DNA from: Acidiferrum sp963764675
GTDB taxonomy: Bacteria; Acidobacteriota; Terriglobia; Acidiferrales; UBA7541
Length of the DNA: 64,000 nucleotides
Reading direction: 5' to 3'
NCBI GenBank assembly: GCA_963764675.1
Contig: CAVXTQ010000001.1
Coordinates: 124,001-188,000 of the forward strand
A program made the translations under genes and the position numbers. The notes under the pieces are model-generated. The model was not told the origin of the DNA. It saw only the letters and a program-made list of their open reading frames with translations, and did no database searches. Numbering within the stretch: position 1 is the stretch's first letter; the number at the start of each line of letters is the position of its first letter. Positions 37,952 through 45,001 of the stretch are shown here, in pieces.

Positions 37952-39094
37952 ATGCGAATTGCACTACTCACATTCTTGTTGCTCGCGGCGTTCTCACTTC
38001 CTTCTTCGTCGTTTGCGCAGGTTCCGGCTCCCCCGAACTGGCACACCGATCTGACGCAGCCGCAGGACTATATACTCAAGCGCGCATCCAGCTTCGATCG
38101 CTCGGGCGGCAATGCCGACTACCGCCCGATCGCCCCGGGACAAACTCTAACGATCCTCGACGTCAACGGCCCCGCCACCCTCACGCACATTTGGTTCACA
38201 CTCGCGAGTGAGGAGAACTACCATCTGAAGAAGCTCGTCTTGCGTATGTTCTGGGACAACGAAACCACTCCCAGCGTCGAAACGCCTCTCGGCGACTTCT
38301 TCGGCCTCGGCCTCGGTTATTACTACGCATGGGAATCCGAACTTCTCTCCGTGGCGAACTACCACGCTCTGAACTGTTTCTTCCCCATGCCGTTCCAAAA
38401 GCACGCGCTCATCACCGTCACCAACGAAGGCCAGGAAAACGTCCATGCTTTCTATTTCAATCTCGACTATCGTGCGCAATCGAAACCTCTCCCTGTGGAC
38501 ACTCTCTACTTTCACGCGCAGTTCCGCCAGGCCCAGCCCAACCACGGATGGACCACCGACTGGACCGAGAATGGAGATCCCAAGGTCGATAACGCCAAGA
38601 ATTTGGACGGCAAAGACAACTACGTCTGGATGGAAGCAACTGGCCGCGGACACTACGTTGGAGTAACCATGTCCGTGCTGCAAAATCAGGATTTCTGGTG
38701 GGGCGAAGGTGACGACATGTTCTTCATCGACGGCGAAGCCCATCCTTCCATCACCGGCACTGGAAGCGAAGACTATTTTCTCGGCGCGTATGATTTCGGC
38801 GACCATGCCTATTCCTACCGCCTCCATGGCGCTTCAGTGAAAGGTGAGGAGCGCGCCGGAAGCCGCTCTTCGGTTTACCGGTTCCATCTCGACTCACCCA
38901 TTACGTTCACGAAATCCTTCCGCGCCACCATCGAACATGGTCATGCCAACCATCGTTCCGATAACTTCTACTCCGTCGCGTATTGGTATCAGAGCGAACC
39001 CCACGCTCCGTTTCCAGCTCTTCCGCCGGTCGGGCAACGCCTCCCACGCGTTCAAACGGTCGGCGGCCCCGGCAACACAGCTGCGCCGCGCTGA
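37952..39094 (+). CDS. Secreted GH172/DUF2961 family glycosidase
   Basis: A 380-residue exported protein. ATG 37952 begins a clean signal peptide (MRIALLTFLLLAAFSLPSSS, cleavage after FAQ). The body is a DUF2961 domain with the double jelly-roll signature: LTHIWFTLASEENYHLKKLVLRMFWDN, TPSVETPLGDFFGLGLG, NCFFPMPFQKHALITVTNEG, FFIDGEAHPSITGTGSEDYFLGAY and FRATIEHGHANHRSDNFYSVAYWYQ. Characterised members form GH172 and act on fructo- or arabinofuranosides, with acids such as the E of GTGSEDYF in the active site. The exact substrate here is unknown. Followed on the same strand by a DJ-1/PfpI gene after 83 bases. Confidence 0.85.
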   Translation: MRIALLTFLLLAAFSLPSSSFAQVPAPPNWHTDLTQPQDYILKRASSFDRSGGNADYRPIAPGQTLTILDVNGPATLTHIWFTLASEENYHLKKLVLRMFWDNETTPSVETPLGDFFGLGLGYYYAWESELLSVANYHALNCFFPMPFQKHALITVTNEGQENVHAFYFNLDYRAQSKPLPVDTLYFHAQFRQAQPNHGWTTDWTENGDPKVDNAKNLDGKDNYVWMEATGRGHYVGVTMSVLQNQDFWWGEGDDMFFIDGEAHPSITGTGSEDYFLGAYDFGDHAYSYRLHGASVKGEERAGSRSSVYRFHLDSPITFTKSFRATIEHGHANHRSDNFYSVAYWYQSEPHAPFPALPPVGQRLPRVQTVGGPGNTAAPR

Positions 39095-39177
39095 CATTCG
39101 CCCTCGGTGTAGCGGCCGCCGCCTTTGGCGGGGGCTTTTCCCTCTGTTATCCTTCTTCTTCTGCCCCTGGAGGCTAC

Positions 39178-39759
39178 ATGTCCAAGAAAAAGATTCTCAT
39201 GCTGATCGGCGACTACGCGGAAGACTACGAGGTGATGGTCGCGTTTCAGGCGCTGCTGATGGTCGGTCACACCGTCCATGCCGTTTGCCCAGGCAAGAAA
39301 TCCGGCGAATTTATCCGCACGGCCATCCACGACTTCGAAGGCGATCAGAGCTACACGGAAAAGCCCGGCCACAATTTTGTTCTGAACGCCACCTTCGACG
39401 AGATCAAGCCGGAGAGCTACGACGCCGTGATCATTCCTGGCGGCCGCGCCGTCGAGTACATCCGTCTCAACCCGCGCGTGCTCGACATGGTCCGTCACTT
39501 CGATAGCGCGAAGAAACCCCTGGCGGCCATTTGTCACGCCGCACAACTTCTCGCTGCTGCTGGAGTGTTGAAAGGGAAGAAGTGCAGCGCCTACCCGGCC
39601 ACTGGCCCCGACGTCACGCTAGCCGGCGGCACCTGGGTCGATCTGCCCATGGATCAGGCATATACCGATGGCCACCTGGTTACCGGCCCAGCCTGGCCTG
39701 CGCTCCACGCCTGGCTAGCACAGTTCCTTGCCGTGCTCGGCACTCGCATCGAAGCCTAG
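39178..39759 (+). CDS. DJ-1/PfpI family protein
   Basis: A 193-residue class I glutamine-amidotransferase-like protein. ATG 39178 follows GGAGG at five bases. It has ILMLIGDYAEDYEVMVAFQAL (conserved Glu), DAVIIPGGRAVEYIR and the nucleophile elbow AAICHAAQLLAAAGVLKG with Cys119-His120, then the C-terminal GTWVDLPMDQAYTDGHLVTGPAW. Family members act as deglycases, chaperones or cysteine peptidases. A stress or protein-repair role is plausible. Its stop lies six bases from that of the convergent transglutaminase gene. Confidence 0.88.
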   Translation: MSKKKILMLIGDYAEDYEVMVAFQALLMVGHTVHAVCPGKKSGEFIRTAIHDFEGDQSYTEKPGHNFVLNATFDEIKPESYDAVIIPGGRAVEYIRLNPRVLDMVRHFDSAKKPLAAICHAAQLLAAAGVLKGKKCSAYPATGPDVTLAGGTWVDLPMDQAYTDGHLVTGPAWPALHAWLAQFLAVLGTRIEA

Positions 39760-39765
39760 GCGCGA

Positions 39766-40716
39766 TTACTGCTGTTGTTGTTGCTGGTTGGATTCGGCGA
39801 TGCTTTCCACGCTAAGCGGCTTTGAGCGAATCACCGTAGTTGGCGGCATTTCTTCCGGCTCCGGCGCATCCACCGGCGACACCGCTACCATCACGCTCAA
39901 TTCGCTTTCCGCATCGCCCTTGTAGACGCCGCGCGTTGGTGGCACATCCGCATAGTCGCGCCCCACCGCCACGCGAACGTGCCGGTCGCATCCCAGCAAA
40001 TTATTCGTCGGATCAAAGGCCACCCATCCCAAATCGCCGAGATATGCCTCCACCCACGCGTGGGTCGCTCCCGCCGGAGAACGGTCGCGAGCCGAGGCCT
40101 CGTGGTAAAGGTATCCGCTCACGTACCGGCACGGAATTTTCAACTGCCGCACTAGGGTGATCATGATGTGCGCGAAATCCTGGCACACTCCGCGTCGCGT
40201 CCGTAGCGCATCATCGATGGGCGAATCTACACTGGTGGTATTCGGCGCGTAGTCGAACAACTCATACAGCTTTCCATTCAATTCCTGCAGCAGCTCGTAC
40301 GGATTTCCGCGCCTTCTCAGATCCAGTTCGCTCGCCAGTTTTTCCAGGAGTTCCGTCGGGCCCGCAAACTGGCTGGGGAGCAGCATCTCCCAATAGTCGG
40401 TTTGCGCCACTCGCGCATCCAGCTCCTCCCAATCGTTCATGTCTTGCGGTAGCAACATCCGCGCCGGCAGCACGTCCACGATCGCCTGTACCGTTATTTC
40501 AATTAGATTGTGTTTCTCCGGGATGTCGAAATGGTGCACCGCGTTGCCGTAAAAATCCCGGTACACCATCATGTGTGCGCGTGGCGTTACGTCCAAAGAA
40601 AAGCTCAAGACGCGCTGCCGGAAGTCTGTGCGCGGCTGCATGCGCACTTCCATCACGCTTTCCCGCACTGCGGGTTCGTAACGGAAGCTAGTAATATGCC
40701 GTACCGAATAGGCCAT
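39766..40716 (-). CDS. Transglutaminase-like cysteine peptidase family protein
   Basis: A 316-residue cytoplasmic protein. An N-terminal beta domain (MAYSVRHITSFRYEPAVRES) precedes a transglutaminase-like fold with the full triad: Cys178 in RRGVCQDFAH, His219 in ATHAWVEAYL and Asp235 in AFDPTNN. It is the third gene of the ATP-grasp/alpha-E/transglutaminase set, 41 bases after the alpha-E gene. This operon is widespread and has been proposed to make or modify peptides; its product is unknown. The C-terminus ends in six consecutive glutamines after a low-complexity tail, coded by mixed CAG/CAA. Confidence 0.9.
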   Translation of the reverse strand: MAYSVRHITSFRYEPAVRESVMEVRMQPRTDFRQRVLSFSLDVTPRAHMMVYRDFYGNAVHHFDIPEKHNLIEITVQAIVDVLPARMLLPQDMNDWEELDARVAQTDYWEMLLPSQFAGPTELLEKLASELDLRRRGNPYELLQELNGKLYELFDYAPNTTSVDSPIDDALRTRRGVCQDFAHIMITLVRQLKIPCRYVSGYLYHEASARDRSPAGATHAWVEAYLGDLGWVAFDPTNNLLGCDRHVRVAVGRDYADVPPTRGVYKGDAESELSVMVAVSPVDAPEPEEMPPTTVIRSKPLSVESIAESNQQQQQQ

Positions 40717-40757
40717 AATCTGTTTGTTTCTTCCTTACCTCGTTACTTCGTCTCTTC

Positions 40758-41777
40758 CTACGACGCCATCTCACTCTCAATCGCATAGTCAAAATAAATC
40801 TGATGGATCGCCGCATGAATCTGCGCGCATTCACTGCGCACGTTCTCTAAATACGCGTGCGCTCCTTCGGCCATCACCTCTTCGATCTGGCTGAAGCTGA
40901 GTTGGGCGCGAAGTCTCCCCGCGATGCGCGTCGGCAATTTTGCCCGGCGCTCCGTTAAATCTCCGATGATGTGCAGTGCCGCATTCACACGGTCTACCGA
41001 GAAGCGCACCGAATGCGGGAACTCCGGGTTCAGCAGCAGGAATTCCGCCACGCGCAGCGGCCGGATTTCCGCCGTATATGCTTTGCAATACGCCTCAAAC
41101 GCCACGCACGCGCGCAGCAAACCTACCCACTCCAAGTACTCCGCGCTTTCCACTCCCTGGTCCCCAGGCTGTGCCACGCGCTTGAAGTGCGTCTCTGTCA
41201 GCGAAGCTAGCGTATCCGTTCGCTCCACGTATCGTCCCAGCTGGATATACTGCCAGCCTTCCCCGTGGCTCATCGTTCCGTCGGTAATCCCATGAAACAA
41301 CAACGCACCCTCTTGCAGCATGCGGAAAAATCCGTGCGACTTCAGCATCCACGCTTCTTCCGGCTTGGTCTCCATCACCTGCAAGTACAGCCGGTTCAGC
41401 TGCTCCCACATCTCCGAGCTGCATTGTTCCCGGACGTGCCTCAAATTCTCCCGTGCTGTCGCGATGCACGACACGATCGACGACGCATTCGTCCGGCTGA
41501 ACACCAGCGCGTTCACCAGTTGTGTGGGATCGATCGCGCCTTTGGCCGACGGCGTACGCAGCGCCTCCAGGAGGAATCTCCAACGCCCCGCTCCCGCTTC
41601 CGGCGATTGATCCAGCCAAAGCTGCAGTTCAACGTCGACAAGCCGCGCCGTGTGCTCCGCGCGCTCCAGGTAACGGCTCATCCAATACAAACTGTCCGCC
41701 ACCCGCGAGAGCATCCCGGCATGGCGCCGGAACGTCCGCACAAAATAATTTCGTGGAGGTCTCAGGTCGGAAGCCAT
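40758..41777 (-). CDS. Alpha-E (DUF403) domain protein
   Basis: A 339-residue all-helical protein of the alpha-E family: MLSRVADSLYWMSRYLERAEHTARLVDV, VFSRTNASSIVSCIATARENLRHVREQCSSEMWEQLN, FHGITDGTMSHGEGWQYIQLGRYVERTD and PHSVRFSVDRVNAALHIIG. The conserved Arg/Glu pairs in YLERAEH and YVERTD are the family hallmark. The start codon overlaps the stop of the ATP-grasp gene by one base (TAATG at 41775-41779), implying coupled translation. It probably works with the ATP-grasp enzyme; no biochemical activity is established. Confidence 0.92.
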   Translation of the reverse strand: MASDLRPPRNYFVRTFRRHAGMLSRVADSLYWMSRYLERAEHTARLVDVELQLWLDQSPEAGAGRWRFLLEALRTPSAKGAIDPTQLVNALVFSRTNASSIVSCIATARENLRHVREQCSSEMWEQLNRLYLQVMETKPEEAWMLKSHGFFRMLQEGALLFHGITDGTMSHGEGWQYIQLGRYVERTDTLASLTETHFKRVAQPGDQGVESAEYLEWVGLLRACVAFEAYCKAYTAEIRPLRVAEFLLLNPEFPHSVRFSVDRVNAALHIIGDLTERRAKLPTRIAGRLRAQLSFSQIEEVMAEGAHAYLENVRSECAQIHAAIHQIYFDYAIESEMAS

Positions 41778-43330
41778 TAAGCTTGTTTTTTCTCCGCGAG
41801 TCCCTTTACAGCCACGTCCGCGATCTGCGCCACGCGGTCGTCTCCGTTCCCCGCCCGTAGTACCCAGGTATCTTTGCTTCCTCCGCCCTGCGACGAATTC
41901 ACCACCAGCGATCCTTTTCGCAGTGCCACGCGCGTCAATCCACCCGGCACCAGCGTCACCTTCTCGCCCATCAAAATGTACGGCCGCAGGTCGATGTGCC
42001 TCGATTCCACTTCGCCGTCGATCAAGCACGGCGCGCAAGAAAGCGAAAGGGTCGGCTGCGCGATGTAATTGCGCGGATCCGCCAGAATTCGCGCCCGGAA
42101 GTCTTCGCGCTGCTGTGCCGAGCTGTGCGGGCCGATCAACATTCCGTATCCACCGGACTCCCCGACCGCCTTCACGACCATCTCCTCGAGATTTTCCAGC
42201 ACATGCTGCCGCTGCGCGTCGTCGGTCAGCAGAAAGGTCGGCACATTCGGCAAGATGGGATCTTCTTTCAAATAAAATCGAATAATCTCCGGCACGTACG
42301 CGTACACCGCCTTGTCGTCCGCCACTCCTGTCCCGATCGCGTTCGTCAGCGTCACATTGCCAGCCCGGTAAGCGTTGAACAGCCCCGGCACTCCTAGGAT
42401 CGAATCCCGCCGGAAACAGAGCGGGTCCAGAAAATCGTCGTCCACCCTCCGGTAAATCACATCCACGCGCCGCGGCCCCGCCGTGGTCCGCATGTACACC
42501 ACGTTGTCGTGCACCAGCAGGTCGCGCCCTTCCACCAGCTCGATGCCCATCTGCTGCGCCAAAAACGTGTGCTCGAAGTACGCCGAATTGGAAACGCCCG
42601 GCGTCAGCAAGACGGTGGTCGGATCCTGCGCGTAATGGCAATTTTCCGGCGTCAGGCTCCGCAGCGTCGCCAGCAGCGCCTGTGGATAATGATCGATCGG
42701 CCAAACGCCGTAGTCCCGGAACATCGTCGGAAAAACCCGCTTCAGCACTTTCCGGTTGGCCAGCATGTACGAAACGCCGCTGGGCACCCGCAGGTTGTCT
42801 TCCAGCACCGCAAAGCTGCCATCCGGCAGCCGCACCAGGTCGGTCCCGCAGATGCTCACGTAAATGTCCCGCGGCACATTCAGCCCGCGCATCTCCCGCC
42901 GAAAATGCTTGCAGCTGTAGATCAACTCCCGAGGCACGATCCCTTCCGCCAGGATTCGCCCCTCATGATAAATATCCCGCAGGAACAGATTCAGCGCCGT
43001 CAGCCGCTGCGTCAGCCCCTTTTCGATCTGCGCCCACTCTCCCGCCGGAATGATCCGTGGTATCAGGTCGTTCGGGAAGATCCGCTCGGTGCCTTCTTTG
43101 CTGCCGTAAACCGTGAACGTGATGCCTTCTTGCAAGAAGGTCAGGTCCGCCGCTTGCTGGATCTTCCGCAATTCCTCCGACGCTAGACCGACCAGGGTCC
43201 TTTGCAGCGCCTGGTAGTGCTCGCGCGCCACACCACGAGACTCGAACATTTCGTCGTAAGCCATGTCGAATTGATAGTTTACAAAAGAAGGGGGGATCCC
43301 CAACCGTGATGGCAGGGCCGTGGCGCTCAT
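41777..43330 (-). CDS. Circularly permuted ATP-grasp type 2 protein
   Basis: A 517-residue ATP-dependent ligase-like enzyme. Conserved blocks: FDMAYDEMFESRGVAREHYQAL, GITFTVYGSKEGTERIFPNDLIPRII, SCKHFRREMRGLNVPRDIYVSICGTDLVR, FAVLEDNLRVPSGVSYMLANR, PTTVLLTPGVSNSAYFEHTFLAQQMGIELVEGRDL, VDVIYRRVDDDFLDPLCF and AIGTGVADDKAVYAYVPEIIRFYL. The permuted ATP-grasp fold predicts formation of an amide or peptide-like bond. First gene of the three-gene operon with alpha-E and transglutaminase genes; substrate unknown. Confidence 0.93.
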   Translation of the reverse strand: MSATALPSRLGIPPSFVNYQFDMAYDEMFESRGVAREHYQALQRTLVGLASEELRKIQQAADLTFLQEGITFTVYGSKEGTERIFPNDLIPRIIPAGEWAQIEKGLTQRLTALNLFLRDIYHEGRILAEGIVPRELIYSCKHFRREMRGLNVPRDIYVSICGTDLVRLPDGSFAVLEDNLRVPSGVSYMLANRKVLKRVFPTMFRDYGVWPIDHYPQALLATLRSLTPENCHYAQDPTTVLLTPGVSNSAYFEHTFLAQQMGIELVEGRDLLVHDNVVYMRTTAGPRRVDVIYRRVDDDFLDPLCFRRDSILGVPGLFNAYRAGNVTLTNAIGTGVADDKAVYAYVPEIIRFYLKEDPILPNVPTFLLTDDAQRQHVLENLEEMVVKAVGESGGYGMLIGPHSSAQQREDFRARILADPRNYIAQPTLSLSCAPCLIDGEVESRHIDLRPYILMGEKVTLVPGGLTRVALRKGSLVVNSSQGGGSKDTWVLRAGNGDDRVAQIADVAVKGLAEKKQA

Positions 43331-43527
43331 GAGTCTTTCCGTAACCCGGCTAAGGGCCCGACACTCGCAGAATCACTCGACTTATCTCGCTAATTCTGGA
43401 GCTCTGCTCCGAGCCGGCGCGGGAACCTCACTCTAGGCGCTGCCCACACCCAAGTCCAATGCAAATTCTTGATTCGTCAAATGACTTTTTCTCTTTTGTG
43501 GAAAAACTCGCACGCCACCGCCGTGGC

Positions 43528-43570
43528 AAGCCGCCCCACCCCACTCCGGTTTGTGAGGGTGGAGCGGCTT
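43528..43570. other. Hairpin between dps and the ATP-grasp operon
   Basis: AAGCCGCCCCACCC (43528-43541) and GGGTGGAGCGGCTT (43557-43570) can form a long stem with one mismatch and a 15-base loop. It lies 40 bases past the dps stop (minus strand) and before the ATP-grasp operon. There is no T-run on the minus-strand side, so it may be a weak terminator or a stabilising 3' structure. Confidence 0.4.
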
Positions 43571-43609
43571 TGTCTCCTCTACTTCCTTACGTCCTTTGCT
43601 TCTTTCTCC

Positions 43610-44254
43610 TCAAGCCTTCGCGGCCTTGGCTGCTTCGGCCTTGGCCGGCTCGTCTGCCCGCACCACCGGCACATCCACAACGTGCTCCGCGACGAACCAT
43701 ACCTGCAGCTCATTCGTGCGGATCACGTCGCTCACCAGCACGTCGTTGGTCCCGTCATCGCCGTCCTCGTCAGCCTGCTTGGCCATGGTGCGAGCTTCCT
43801 TCAAGAGAAACTCGTGCGCTTCCAGCAGCCGCGAAATCTGTACCGGCACTTCTTCGCGGCCGCGCGGCGGCCTCGGGATGATCGTGGTCTCCGCTACATC
43901 CGCCGCCATCGCCAGGCTGATCCCGCCCAGCGACTGGATTCGCTCCGCAATCGTATCCACCAGCTCGTTCTGTTCCTCGTAGTGCTTATCGAATAGCAAG
44001 TGCAGTTGGTAGAACGTGTGTCCCGCCACTTGCCAATGATGCTTCTTGTACAGGTCCCGCAGCGTAATCGTGTCCGCCAGCACCTGGTTCAGGTTCTCCA
44101 CGCTCCGCGCGCAGACCTTCTCGTCCAGTCCGATCGGCAACTTCGCGATCTTTCCATACGCCTGGATTTCCCTCGCCTTCTGGTGCAGGACCGGCCTCGC
44201 TCGTTCCGTTCCTTCGCTTTGGGCGTTCTTTCCTCCATTATTCTTGGAACTCAT
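43610..44254 (-). CDS. dps: Dps-family ferritin-like DNA-protection protein
   Basis: A 214-residue mini-ferritin that stores iron and protects DNA from oxidants. ATG 44254 follows AAGGAG at eight bases. The dinuclear ferroxidase segment is visible: KHHWQVAGHTFYQLHLLFDKHYEEQNELVDTIAERI (split across subunits in Dps), then RLLEAHEFLLKEARTMAKQADEDGDDGTNDVL and LQVWFVAEHV. Its N-terminal extension is lysine/glutamine-rich and disordered, as in DNA-binding Dps forms; the C-terminus is an Ala/Lys-rich tail. It stands alone between the ATP-grasp operon and a small Tat-type gene. Confidence 0.9.
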   Translation of the reverse strand: MSSKNNGGKNAQSEGTERARPVLHQKAREIQAYGKIAKLPIGLDEKVCARSVENLNQVLADTITLRDLYKKHHWQVAGHTFYQLHLLFDKHYEEQNELVDTIAERIQSLGGISLAMAADVAETTIIPRPPRGREEVPVQISRLLEAHEFLLKEARTMAKQADEDGDDGTNDVLVSDVIRTNELQVWFVAEHVVDVPVVRADEPAKAEAAKAAKA

Positions 44255-44313
44255 ATGCGATCTCCTTCTTGCTAGCAAAATCTTCGTGTTACCTGGAATC
44301 TTGTTCGGCTGCA

Positions 44314-44331
44314 GTCCGCCTATAGGCGGAC
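44314..44331. repeat. Short palindrome GTCCGCCTATAGGCGGAC, copy 2
   Basis: An 18-base perfect palindrome, 60 bases upstream of the dps start. It shares the TCCGCCT/AGGCGGA arms with the element at 24084-24101. It could be an operator for dps or a member of a small dispersed palindrome family; two copies do not decide this. Confidence 0.4.
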
Positions 44332-44544
44332 GTACCTCGCCAACCTGGACGATAGCTTAGATTGCCCCAAAAGCCAAAAAGGGTGCAGCGCTCTCGTGGC
44401 GCAGCCATTCCTGGCTGTGTGCCAACGACCTGGTACGGCTGTAGCTTACCCAGCTTGCTCGATTGGGGGAGGAATACCACAGGCAAGGGAACTTCTTCTA
44501 TCCTGCACTACTCTCTGCTCGCTACTCACTACCCGCTGCTTTTT

Positions 44545-44916
44545 CTATCCCTTTGCTTTTCCCTTCAACTGCTTCGCTAGCTTCTCGATCTCTTCCGCCT
44601 TCTTGTACATGTGCACGGAGAACACTTCAGTGTTCGGCGTCTTTTGCACCTCGTCCCGCAACTCGCCGCTCAACTGGTACAAACGTTCCACGCCTTCGCG
44701 GAATTCCTTCTCGTTTTGGATCAGCATGGCTCTTTTCACCGCCTGCGGGTTCGGCTTGGAGGTATCCGTAGTGTCTTGGTCTTTCGGCTGGGACGGTGGC
44801 GGCGGATTCGGCATGATCCGCCGGTTCTGCTGCGTCGTCTGCAAAGCGCTTCCTGTGGCGATCGCGCTTCCGCAAACCGCAACCATCGCCAAAAATCTGC
44901 GTCGTGTCTCGCGCAT
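44545..44916 (-). CDS. Small exported protein with twin-arginine-like signal
   Basis: A 123-residue protein of unknown function. ATG 44916 follows GGAGG at five bases. The N-terminus MRETRRRFLAMVAVCGSAIA has the (S/T)RRxFL pattern of Tat signal peptides. After a Pro-rich linker (PNPPPPSQPKDQDTTD) comes a helical region (EFREGVERLYQLSGELRDEV, MYKKAEEIEKLAKQLKGKAKG) with no cofactor motif visible. It lies 85 bases after the FUSC gene on the same strand and upstream of dps. Confidence 0.65.
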   Translation of the reverse strand: MRETRRRFLAMVAVCGSAIATGSALQTTQQNRRIMPNPPPPSQPKDQDTTDTSKPNPQAVKRAMLIQNEKEFREGVERLYQLSGELRDEVQKTPNTEVFSVHMYKKAEEIEKLAKQLKGKAKG

Positions 44917-45001
44917 GTTGCCCTCCGATGAGCCGACCGCCGCCAGACACTTACCGATGCCGACGGCGCGACTCTCTCCCAGTTTCACTACCCACTACTC
45001 A

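Noticed and set aside
39763..39786. CTG/TTG repeat at the transglutaminase 3' end as a CRISPR-like or microsatellite feature
   Set aside because: Only about six codons long, in frame, coding the Gln tail; no spacer structure.
40758..42704. Upstream extension of the alpha-E frame to 648 codons
   Set aside because: The added 300 codons are antisense or out of frame within the ATP-grasp gene; the TAATG junction at 41775-41779 gives the natural start.
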